NCBI RefSeq assembly: GCF_042649125.1 | Contig: NZ_JBHRYQ010000001.1 | Location: forward strand, 372,001 to 436,000 | Origin: Leadbetterella lacunae | Lineage (GTDB): Bacteria > Bacteroidota > Bacteroidia > Cytophagales > Spirosomataceae | DNA: 64,000 nucleotides | Reading direction: 5' to 3' | Shown: one piece after another, positions 45,838 through 53,951 of the stretch | How positions within the stretch are numbered: position 1 is the first letter of the stretch | Layout: every line of letters begins with the position of its first letter | Translations under genes and position numbers: made by a program | Notes under the pieces: generated by a model | What the model was told of the DNA's origin: nothing | Seen by the model: the letters and a program-made list of their open reading frames with translations, nothing else | Database searches by the model: none

Positions 45838-45868
45838 GTGTAAAGTAATAATATGACCAATTGGAGGT

Positions 45869-47017
45869 TTAATTTGCGTTTACCGCAACGGCTATTTTGG
45901 AGTCTGCGGTGCCGTAATAGAGAAACCATTTGCTTTTAAAATGCACCAGTCCTTCTACAAAACAAACCTCGTTTACCTCCCCGATTTTTTCATAATCTTT
46001 GTCAGGGTGAATAAAATAGTCTTTTGTTCTATCTATCAACTTGTGCGGGGCATCTTTGTCGAATAAGGCTTGGCCAGCCGAATACGAGAATTTTGGTAGT
46101 TGTGAGTCGTTGAAGTTTGCTGCATTGCTGCCATTATAGATGAGTAGGATACCTTCTTTTTTGTATAAGGCATAAGGGCCGGGCTCCACCAATCTGCTAT
46201 CGAAATAGCCCATACGTGGGTGAAGAACGGCTATTATATTTTTAGACTCATCGTTTTCGCAAATTGTCCAATTGATTAGATCATCCGAACTGGCAAGAGA
46301 GATGCTTGTGTCGCCAAAATACATCCAATATTTTCCATTTATCTTTTTGGCTATAATTTTGTCGCCCGTTTGCTCTACCACTATTGCACCGGATTTTGAC
46401 CATTTGTCTTTGTATTTTTCATTTTTAAAAACCAGGCCGTGTTTGGTCCAGTGGTTTAAATCCGTAGATGAGGCAATCGCGAGTCGAGCCGTTTTTCCAT
46501 CATATGCGGTGTAGGTCATTATGTATTTGTCAGGGCTTTCTATAATTCTGGGGTCTTCTACGCCATCAAAATAGGTGTCTTTGCCCGTTACATTTTCGAC
46601 GGGTTTTATTAATTTTTTGTAATTCCATTCATAGACCTTCATGTCGTCATTGTCAGGAAAAAATACCGGTTTTTCTGTTTTGCTAAAGTGTAGGCCATCC
46701 ACACTTTTCGCTAGACCTATTCTGGATGTGCCGAGTAGGTCTTGGGCTCTGTAAAATAGATAAACCGTATCGCCTTTTACCACCGCAGATGGATTTAAAA
46801 CGTTTCGTTCTTCCCACTGGGTAGGTGTTTTGGTAATAGGACAGGTAAAAGATAAATCGGAGCTTGGGTTTAAAATTGGATTGAGGCTATCTACTTTTTC
46901 GAAAGAGTTAAACTGCCAGTTTTGCTCAGAAATTGCGATAGCATCCGTTTTGTCTTTGGTGGTTTTGTCGCAAGCCAAACAAAGACTTATTAAAGCCAAG
47001 GTGATTATCTTTTTCAT
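45869..47017 (-). CDS. GH130-like mannoside phosphorylase/mannosidase lipoprotein
   Basis: 382 residues, lipobox SLCLAC. Five-bladed beta-propeller sequence with GH130 blocks: ERNVLNPSAVVKGDTVYLFYRAQ (repeating Asn-Pro site), SRIGLAKSVDGLHF, FDGVEDPRI, YIMTYTAYDGKTARLAIASS, KYWMYFGD, DSRLVEPGPYA and LLIYNGSN. GH130 members cleave beta-mannosides by phosphorolysis or hydrolysis; a secreted lipoprotein form suggests hydrolysis at the cell surface or in the periplasm. It faces the GH127 gene tail to tail. Confidence 0.87.
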   Translation of the reverse strand: MKKIITLALISLCLACDKTTKDKTDAIAISEQNWQFNSFEKVDSLNPILNPSSDLSFTCPITKTPTQWEERNVLNPSAVVKGDTVYLFYRAQDLLGTSRIGLAKSVDGLHFSKTEKPVFFPDNDDMKVYEWNYKKLIKPVENVTGKDTYFDGVEDPRIIESPDKYIMTYTAYDGKTARLAIASSTDLNHWTKHGLVFKNEKYKDKWSKSGAIVVEQTGDKIIAKKINGKYWMYFGDTSISLASSDDLINWTICENDESKNIIAVLHPRMGYFDSRLVEPGPYALYKKEGILLIYNGSNAANFNDSQLPKFSYSAGQALFDKDAPHKLIDRTKDYFIHPDKDYEKIGEVNEVCFVEGLVHFKSKWFLYYGTADSKIAVAVNAN

Positions 47018-47170
47018 ATATCCTTATTTAATTTACGGAATATACAACAATAATTGGCTAAACTTTATTTGAGGGAAGCGTTTGGGTAGTTGGCTATTTA
47101 TGAGGAGGTTTTGAACTCACGTAGTTCTCGAGACATGCGGTCGCAACTGCTTAACTGCTTCCGTGTTTAA

Positions 47171-47480
47171 ATGAAGTGCTCAAAAAGTCATTAAAATATC
47201 GCTCGAAAAGACAGAACTTGTCAGGTCGAGCGGTAGCCGAGACCCATGCCAAGTTGTTCAAAATATGTTGTTTTCGAGTTCACTCGGCTCTTAAGACTTT
47301 CAGTCCCATTTTCATAACTGATATCTAGTATATATGAAGTGCTCAAAAAGTTATTAAAATATCGCTCGAAAGGTCAAAACTTGTCTGGTCGAGCGGTAGC
47401 CGAGACCCATCCTAAGTGCTTCATAATAAGTCGGTTTTAAGTCCCCTTAGCTCTTGAGACCTTCAGTCCCATTTGATATA
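47171..47480. repeat. 163 bp tandem repeat with conserved hairpins (two copies)
   Basis: Copies start at 47171 and 47334 (ATGAAGTGCTCAAAAAGT). Each contains CGCTCGA ... TCGAGCG arms around a smaller GACA/TGTC-type hairpin, then AGCCGAGACCCAT and a GGCTCTT or AGCTCTTGAGAC partner. Arm changes keep pairing in copy 2. A degenerate part copy (CTCGAGACATGCGGTCG) precedes at about 47120. The function is unknown; it looks like a structured RNA or a repeat element. Confidence 0.7.
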
Positions 47481-47568
47481 CTTCTGTCCCGATTAATTGA
47501 TATGCTTTAACAGACTTTGAAAATCGCTTTGAAATTATAAATAAAATTTCCTGCTGGAAATCAAAACG

Positions 47569-47605
47569 ATGCCGCTGCGTTAACGATTGCAGCGGCATCC
47601 TTTTT
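47569..47605. terminator. strong hairpin terminator (possibly bidirectional)
   Basis: ATGCCGCTGC / GCAGCGGCAT perfect 10 bp stem. T-run on the plus strand (CCTTTTTGG) and CGTTTTGATTT on the minus strand. Most likely ends the DoxX transcript, which stops at 47673. Confidence 0.75.
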
Positions 47606-47672
47606 GGCTGTTTTTCAGCCGAAAAGATATAGCGGAAAGCGTGTTAAAACGCCCAAAAAACACTTTTGTTTC

Positions 47673-48083
47673 TTAGTTTTTTGCAAGGATAGGGGCTTTA
47701 GAGCTTCTTCCCCATGCGATAAATGCAGCAATGGCCATGATAAGGACGTTGATACCGATATTAGAAAACTCGCCTCTAGTTGCATGGAAAACTGCAGCCA
47801 AAAGCATCACTACTGCTAAGCCGATGGCCGCCCAAGTAGTCAAAAAAGGTTTGATACGAAGCAATGCTGGAAGGATAAGCCCAAGGCCACCTAATACCTC
47901 ACTAAGGCCGATAAAACGGACCAATGCGATGGGAGTGGAGGTTACCCAAGGGAGCGACTGTGCGAGTACCTCAGCCGGTTGAGAAAGTTTGGTAGCACCT
48001 GCCATGATAAACATTGCTACTAATAATACTTGTGCAACCCAAAGTGTAATATTGATTGCTTTGTTGTTTGTTTGATTTGCCAT
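47673..48083 (-). CDS. DoxX-family membrane protein
   Basis: 136 residues with four membrane helices. DoxX-like blocks: LWVAQVLLVAMFIMAGATKL, PIALVRFIGLSEVLGGLGLILP and WAAIGLAVVMLLAAVFHATRG. Members are small redox-linked membrane proteins of poorly known role. It lies 82 bp downstream of a Crp/Fnr regulator on the same strand. Confidence 0.85.
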   Translation of the reverse strand: MANQTNNKAINITLWVAQVLLVAMFIMAGATKLSQPAEVLAQSLPWVTSTPIALVRFIGLSEVLGGLGLILPALLRIKPFLTTWAAIGLAVVMLLAAVFHATRGEFSNIGINVLIMAIAAFIAWGRSSKAPILAKN

Positions 48084-48165
48084 TTTTTTAATGTCTTTTA
48101 GTGATTAATGACACAAAGGTCGGGCAGAAAAACAGGAAAAAAAATAAGATACCTTAAGAAATGGC

Positions 48166-48690
48166 TTAATGTTTGTTTTTGGCAATTTTGCGTCTGATGT
48201 CGCTCAGGTATTCGGGTGTTACGCCAATGTATGAGGCTATTAGTTTGAGTGGAAGTCGCTGAACGAGAGTAGGATATGTTTCTGTAAAGTCAAAATATCG
48301 CTGCTCTGCTGTGGCACTTAGGAGGCCGATTATGCGTTTGTTTGAGGCTATTAGGTTGTTGCGGTATTTGTTTGCGATTTCGATTACGGCCTCTTTGCTG
48401 AGGACGGTGATGTCGTCAAAGTCTTCGTTTGATATTATTTTTATTTCACTCTCTTCTATGGCTTCTATATAGACCAAAGATGGTACTTGGTTGGTGAAGC
48501 TGTCGAGGTCTGAAATGAGCCAGTTTTCGGGGGCAAACTGCATGATGTGTTCTTTGCCGGCGTGGTCTAAGGCGTAGCTTTTGAGACAACCCGAAATCAC
48601 ATAAAAGCCGTATTTAGCTACTTCGCCTTGCTTGAGTAAAATGTCGCCTTTTTGTACGATTTTGGTTTTAAATGTATTTAAATTAATCAT
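48166..48690 (-). CDS. Crp/Fnr-family transcriptional regulator
   Basis: 174 residues. Barrel domain (LLKQGEVAKYGFYVISGCLK, MQFAPENWLISDLDSF) and C-terminal HTH (LIASYIGVTPEYLSDIRRKI). No FNR-type Cys cluster. Placed between a truncated haemoglobin and DoxX, both redox or gas related, so it may control them. Confidence 0.9.
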   Translation of the reverse strand: MINLNTFKTKIVQKGDILLKQGEVAKYGFYVISGCLKSYALDHAGKEHIMQFAPENWLISDLDSFTNQVPSLVYIEAIEESEIKIISNEDFDDITVLSKEAVIEIANKYRNNLIASNKRIIGLLSATAEQRYFDFTETYPTLVQRLPLKLIASYIGVTPEYLSDIRRKIAKNKH

Positions 48691-49011
48691 TTTTAGGGTT
48701 TGTTAGAGGGTTAATCTCCTCTGGATTTTAATACTATATGAGTTAGCTAAATTATTGATTTTTCTGCGTATTACTAAAAATACACTTTGCATTTTTATTT
48801 TCTGCTCAAGCTAATAGTTTGTAAAAGGGGTGATAGGAATACTAAAGTATTTAGCAATTATTTTTTTAATGAAGTTTTCAAAAAAAGGTGACCTATTCTG
48901 AAATATTAAAGTTTTCTATCAAAGTATGAGCCCATTTTTTTGTAGTACTTATATTTTTTGAAGAAAATTATGATTTATGTGCATTACTTAAGTCGAAACT
49001 TTGGGATTTAT
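48691..49011. other. intergenic region, no feature seen
   Basis: 321 bp between the Crp/Fnr gene start and the haemoglobin gene stop. No convincing box or hairpin. Confidence 0.45.
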
Positions 49012-49416
49012 CTACGACTGCTTTAAATGTTCAGGTCTGTGGTTCCAAATGGAAATATATTGACCAGTTGACATTTTACGGGCAGCGTTTTTTGCTTTAT
49101 CTGCTGTTTCCCCCTCGAAAAGCTCGTCTATAGTTGCAAACCAAAGTTGCAGCCACATACCGAAATGCTCCTGCTCGATGGTATGGTTTAAATTTTTGTC
49201 TACCGCAATGTGTTTTTGTGTCGGATTTCCTTTGAAATTGGCTACGCCAAATAGATTAGTTTCCCAAAAATCGGTGAGTTTACTCAAGTGTTCTTCCCAT
49301 TTATCATCAGGGATATGCCCATTAAAAATGGGAGCCAAAAGCTCATTTTTTCTAATTTTTGAGTAAAAAATATTAACCAAAGTGCGTATATCGTTCCTGT
49401 TTTCTATTAATTTCAT
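49012..49416 (-). CDS. group III truncated haemoglobin
   Basis: 134 residues from the ATG at 49416; the longer frame begins with TTG. Blocks typical of group III: IRTLVNIFYSKIRKNELLAPIF, PDDKWEEHLSKLTDFWETNLFG, and the proximal-His region QEHFGMWLQLWFATIDELF. It probably binds haem and handles O2 or NO. Next to a Crp/Fnr gene and DoxX on the same strand. Confidence 0.92.
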   Translation of the reverse strand: MKLIENRNDIRTLVNIFYSKIRKNELLAPIFNGHIPDDKWEEHLSKLTDFWETNLFGVANFKGNPTQKHIAVDKNLNHTIEQEHFGMWLQLWFATIDELFEGETADKAKNAARKMSTGQYISIWNHRPEHLKQS

Positions 49417-49613
49417 CTTGATTGTTTCTAGTTTACTTTGTCCCAAAAGTTTTTAAATTAGATTTTTTGGGTAAAAACTATTTAATTCTACAATTTCGAG
49501 TCTTTTAAGCAGATAAGCTATTTCTTTGGGATGGAATTTGGGAATTGTGCTAATATGTTTTGACCTAGATAAAAATATTTTAAACGAGGTATTAATCTTG
49601 AATCAAGTTTTCC

Positions 49614-52040
49614 TCATTTCGATTCACTAACGATTATGGCGTCAATCAAAACACCTGGATCTATCATGCTGATCTTGATTTTATGTGGTCCTTTTTCGAG
49701 TGCTTGGAGTTTTATACCTTTAATGGTTTTATTGCTCAAGACGTTTTCTTTCCACTCCTCGCTACGGTCAAAAGTCTCAAAATCAATTATTTCTGAAGGT
49801 TTTTCATCTATTTGTAATCCTATTTTTTGACCCATTTTGCTATTTACTGGATGTAGCGGAATGGCCTGAACATTAATGTCATATTCGCCGCTCACTGGTA
49901 TTTCTAACTCGTATTCTACATATGTTTCGTTTTGTAAGTTGTTTTTCAAAGGCTCTTCAAGCGTGAATGGCTTCGAAACCAAAGCATGTTTATTTATGCT
50001 AGGCTCGGATATTTTTTGCCAAAAAGTACTTGCTCCATAGCTTATTACGGTATAGTTTCCAGCTAAAATAATTATGTCTTTTTGATTGGGTGCTGCACTT
50101 GTTTTTTGGGCTACATCCTTAAGTTCTTCCGGGCTTTTAAACACAGGCAAATCTCTCGGATTCATACTCATCATGTGGTTCCATTTTCCATCTGAGATTT
50201 CCTCATTGTAGGTTTTGGTTAATTTAATAATGTCTGAATATGCCGCCAATGCCTTTTTATAATTCGGATTTTGATCATTTCGGTTTTCTGGCTTTTCGGT
50301 GTAAAATAAATCCAAATTCAAGAATTTCTGATTCATTTTACTTGCAGCCAATACTGGATATTCAACCAATTGAAAGTAAGTGTCTTTATACCTTTTTTTA
50401 TTTGGCCTTTGCTTTTTTACTTGCTTTTCTAGTTCCTCAAAATCGGATCGTCTATTTTCATTTTCGCTTAGGTTAAAAGCAGTGGGAGCGGTTTTTGTGA
50501 TAGGTTCCACTTTGCTCCAACCCATAAACTCGGGTTTCCTAACAAAAGAGAGGTCATAGTTTTTCCAAAGTATTTTGCCAATATTCTTATTCCCTAAGTT
50601 TTTCAGCGTCCAGTTTTGGAGGTGGCTAAGAGTAGGTTCATCTTTCAAGAATGGACTTATATTATACGCCATATCCAAAAACAGTTGCGTTGGATATTCG
50701 AGCGGTTTTATATCGCCAACATTTACCACCCACACATTTCTAGCTCCTAGTTCATAGGCTTTTTGCATTTCAAATCGCATCAAAGCGGGGTTTGTGGAGC
50801 TAATCCAAAGGTAGTCGTGCGGGCGGCCCCAATACGAAGCATGGTAATATACGCCTGAACCACCCGTGCGATCTCGCTCGGTGGCATTACTGAGATTTTT
50901 GATATATCCATAGTTGTCATCCGGCCAAATGAGCGTTACATCTTCAGGGACTTCAAGACCCACTTTGTAGAGTTCCAAAACTTCTTTATACAGGGTTAAA
51001 ACCTGCGGTATTGTATTTTTGGGTTTGCCCATTTCTTTAGCCAACAGATTTTGTTGGTCTTTTATAATCGCATTGGTAAATGCCACTGCTTCTTCCTTTG
51101 ATTTTATACCTTCCATGCCGCTGTCATGCTTGCCCCGCATACCGATTGAATACAGATTTTCGTAGTCTTTTATCTCATCTATTCGTTGTTTCCAATAGTC
51201 TAAAATCTTGGTTTTGTTGGTGATGTAATTGTATTGCCCCATGGTGCTGTCCACCCATTCGTCCACATTATTTCGCATCATCGGTTCGGCATGTGAGGTG
51301 CCCACTACGATGTGATATTTGTCTGCTACCTCTTTATTTTCAGGATAATAGTAAAAGGCCTTGGTGCTTGGGTGCATGGCAGGCCAAATGAGGTTGGCTT
51401 TGAGTCTGAGCAGAAGCTCAAATACTTTTGCATAAGTTTTTGGACCAATATCTTTCTTGTCCGTTTCAAAAGTTTTGGCAGCCCACGGTTGTAATCCCCA
51501 GTCTTCATCGTTTATAAAAATGCCCCTGTATTTTACTGATGGAGTTTGACTGATTGTATCAGAAATCGAGTACGCGGATTTCCTAGTTTTAATTGGTACA
51601 TCTGCCCAAAAATACCAGGGACTAACGCCTATTTTTTCTGATAAATCAAAAACACCATATGCTAAACCCCTTGCGTCAGAACCACTTATTATTAAGTAGT
51701 CGATGTCTTTGGTTTTATAATTTTTATACGAAAAAATCTCCCATTTCCCAGTAAGAGAATCGTCTATTTTTTTGAAAACTTCGTCCGAGATTTCTGTAGT
51801 TTTTTCATTTATAGTTCTTAAAATTATTTTTTGTTTGAGTGTTTTTTTTCGTTTTGTACCAAAGACTTTTCGGGTATCTTCAGTTAAAAAATCGGCTAAA
51901 AGTATGCTGTAAGAATTGCTTGGATCTGCCGTGACTATCTCCACATTTCTATTTAAAGCAAATGGTTTGGGATTTTGAGCAAAACTTAAATTTGAGTAAA
52001 CAAAAAATATAAAAGTAAACAGTTTGAACTTTAAGGGCAT
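49614..52040 (-). CDS. GH115 alpha-glucuronidase-like enzyme
   Basis: 808 residues with a signal peptide (KFKLFTFIFFVYSNLSFAQ). Order: N-terminal domain, (beta/alpha)8 core with YRGIFINDEDWGLQPWA and NLIWPAMHPSTKAFYYYPEN, middle RGKHDSGMEG and LIWPDDNYGYIKNLSN, and a C-terminal beta domain. GH115 enzymes remove glucuronic acid or its 4-O-methyl form from xylan or arabinogalactan. It lies 46 kb from no other marker but within the same sugar-utilisation region as GH127 and GH95. Confidence 0.93.
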   Translation of the reverse strand: MPLKFKLFTFIFFVYSNLSFAQNPKPFALNRNVEIVTADPSNSYSILLADFLTEDTRKVFGTKRKKTLKQKIILRTINEKTTEISDEVFKKIDDSLTGKWEIFSYKNYKTKDIDYLIISGSDARGLAYGVFDLSEKIGVSPWYFWADVPIKTRKSAYSISDTISQTPSVKYRGIFINDEDWGLQPWAAKTFETDKKDIGPKTYAKVFELLLRLKANLIWPAMHPSTKAFYYYPENKEVADKYHIVVGTSHAEPMMRNNVDEWVDSTMGQYNYITNKTKILDYWKQRIDEIKDYENLYSIGMRGKHDSGMEGIKSKEEAVAFTNAIIKDQQNLLAKEMGKPKNTIPQVLTLYKEVLELYKVGLEVPEDVTLIWPDDNYGYIKNLSNATERDRTGGSGVYYHASYWGRPHDYLWISSTNPALMRFEMQKAYELGARNVWVVNVGDIKPLEYPTQLFLDMAYNISPFLKDEPTLSHLQNWTLKNLGNKNIGKILWKNYDLSFVRKPEFMGWSKVEPITKTAPTAFNLSENENRRSDFEELEKQVKKQRPNKKRYKDTYFQLVEYPVLAASKMNQKFLNLDLFYTEKPENRNDQNPNYKKALAAYSDIIKLTKTYNEEISDGKWNHMMSMNPRDLPVFKSPEELKDVAQKTSAAPNQKDIIILAGNYTVISYGASTFWQKISEPSINKHALVSKPFTLEEPLKNNLQNETYVEYELEIPVSGEYDINVQAIPLHPVNSKMGQKIGLQIDEKPSEIIDFETFDRSEEWKENVLSNKTIKGIKLQALEKGPHKIKISMIDPGVLIDAIIVSESK

Positions 52041-52174
52041 GAGTTTTCAGGTATTTTTAAAGATTTACCAAATTAGTTGGTAAAATTTGATTTTACACTT
52101 ATTGAAATACTTTTTTGATTTTTTAAAGGGGTATATTTTAGATATTGAAAATTTATTTCGAATAAAAAAATATA

Positions 52175-52210
52175 AAAAATGCCTTGATTTTCGCAAATCA
52201 TGGCATTTTT
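52175..52210. terminator. bidirectional hairpin terminator
   Basis: AAAAATGCCTTGATTT / AAATCATGGCATTTTT hairpin between the secreted hypothetical gene stop (52249) and the GH115 start. On the minus strand it ends the upstream gene. Confidence 0.75.
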
Positions 52211-52248
52211 ATAGGAAATATTTTAAAATATTGCATTACCAAATACTA

Positions 52249-53010
52249 CTAAAAACCTCTTGTAATTCCATTCCATTCTAAATTCAATACTCTAGACCAA
52301 CCAAATTTCTTTTCATACTGATATCTTTGACCAGAAGGAGTGGGTACTAGACCATATTTTAATGTGTAATGGATGGCTCCCATTTGAATTACCACATCTG
52401 TCTTTACAGAGCCATCACCCAAAGAAATTGAAGTATTTAAATCTTGTACCATTACCAAGCCCAATTTTGCAGTTAAAAACAGCAATGGAGGGCTTTCAAC
52501 TGAATTTCTATAGAATCTAATTTCGAGATAATCTGTATGAGTTCCTTTGGCTAACATTTTGGCCAAATCTAGAATGCAAAGATTCTCTGTAAGGGTAAAT
52601 GATACCTCTTTAAATGTGGCTTTTCCGGCCCCACCTCCACCTGTAACACTTCCTATATTTATATTATTTTCTAAGCCAAAATCAATGGATGTAAGTTTAA
52701 TTTCACTTCTATGGCCTTCCTCTTGTATTTCATCTGGGGTAAGATCGCCTGAGGCTGAGTATAAAAAAACGGAGACAGGTTCAGTGGGTTCTACTACGGC
52801 ATTTGTAAGGTTTTTCCACGCTACGTTGTCTTTGTAGTAGATATTATTGTCAGTGGCATTGTATACTACGGCACCGCTTGTGGGGTTTGTAACTTGGTTG
52901 GTGTTATTTACATTTGGCAATGTCAAAACATCTGGTGATAATGTGATATTTTGACTAAATGCTGTAAAGTTTAAAGCCATAAAAATGGCAAGAGGGAAAG
53001 TTTTGAACAT
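52249..53010 (-). CDS. secreted hypothetical protein
   Basis: 253 residues with a signal peptide (MFKTFPLAIFMALNFTAFSQ). The mature N-terminal part holds LSPDVLTLPNVNN and SGAVVYNATDNNIYYKDNVAWK, as in phage-tail or collar-like secreted Bacteroidota proteins with short repeats. The rest is beta-rich. No enzyme motif. It lies on the same strand as GH115, with a terminator between them. Confidence 0.6.
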   Translation of the reverse strand: MFKTFPLAIFMALNFTAFSQNITLSPDVLTLPNVNNTNQVTNPTSGAVVYNATDNNIYYKDNVAWKNLTNAVVEPTEPVSVFLYSASGDLTPDEIQEEGHRSEIKLTSIDFGLENNINIGSVTGGGGAGKATFKEVSFTLTENLCILDLAKMLAKGTHTDYLEIRFYRNSVESPPLLFLTAKLGLVMVQDLNTSISLGDGSVKTDVVIQMGAIHYTLKYGLVPTPSGQRYQYEKKFGWSRVLNLEWNGITRGF

Positions 53011-53128
53011 TAATTGATTTATTAATTATTGGGTCATTATATGCAAAATAGACAAATATAACCATAAAGCAATATTCTTTTACTGAGTGGTAAGTGGCTT
53101 TTGAAACGTTTTACTATTATTAATCGGG

Positions 53129-53833
53129 TTAGAATTCGCATATAATGGGCAAATGATCGCTTAGTTTTAAACAGTCATGCACATCTCCAAATGTCATTTT
53201 TTTTAAACTTGAATTGTATTTTGAACTTCCGAAAATGTAGTCGATGTGATACGGCTTTTGGATGTTTTTGTGTAGGAAGAAAGTTGCTTGCGTTTCAGAA
53301 CCTTGTGACTCATTGTGATAACGGTGATATAAACTTTGAATTCCTATTTCATTTAATTCTGCCACCACGTCGGTGTGATTCCACCACCTGTCCCATTTAT
53401 CCCAGATTTTGTTGCTATTAAAGTCTCCTAATATCAAGCACTCATGCAGGTTGGATTTGTTAATTTGCAGGTATTTCCACAGCTGACCGATGTATCCAAA
53501 AGTAGGGGAGTTATTGCGGTGATTCCAAACTGCTAGTAAGTTAAAATCATCATTTACCATACACGGCAAAAAGTATTTAACCGAATGATTTTCGTATTTA
53601 TCTGACCAATTTAGCCTTTTTATTTTGATGTTTTTCTTTGCAAAAATACCCAAACCTTTGCTTTTGTTATCTCCAATCCAAAGGTGGTTTTCTGCCCAAT
53701 TTTTATATGCTAAATGCTTGGTTTCAGTCGGGTTTTCGCACTCTTGTATCAATACTATATCCGCATCAAAATCAGTCAAATATCCGAATTTATTTCGCAA
53801 AGCTCCATTGCAATTCCAAGTTATTATTTTCAT
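53129..53833 (-). CDS. endonuclease/exonuclease/phosphatase (EEP) family protein
   Basis: 234 residues. Metal-site blocks: IITWNCNGALR (Asn), DIVLIQECENP (Glu), LILGDFNSNKIWD (Asp/Asn) and the final SDHLPII (Asp-His). This is the DNase-I/AP-endonuclease-like fold without a signal peptide. The substrate is not defined. Single gene between GH95 and the secreted protein. Confidence 0.9.
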   Translation of the reverse strand: MKIITWNCNGALRNKFGYLTDFDADIVLIQECENPTETKHLAYKNWAENHLWIGDNKSKGLGIFAKKNIKIKRLNWSDKYENHSVKYFLPCMVNDDFNLLAVWNHRNNSPTFGYIGQLWKYLQINKSNLHECLILGDFNSNKIWDKWDRWWNHTDVVAELNEIGIQSLYHRYHNESQGSETQATFFLHKNIQKPYHIDYIFGSSKYNSSLKKMTFGDVHDCLKLSDHLPIICEF

Positions 53834-53951
53834 AAATGGATTGGTTTATAGGGTGCTAATTTTTGAACTTAAATTGGAAATATTTTTAAATTTTTCATTT
53901 TTTATAAAAAAAAACAAAACTCGTAACTGTTTATTAAATAGTGGTTTAAGG

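Larger units (their letters stand above)
47018..47672. other. intergenic region with structured tandem repeats
   Basis: 655 bp without a gene. It holds the 163 bp tandem repeat (47171-47480), an older partial copy before it, and the hairpin terminator at 47569. Confidence 0.55.

Noticed and set aside
47171..47480. Possible CRISPR array
   Set aside because: The unit is 163 bp, has no spacer pattern and no cas genes are nearby.
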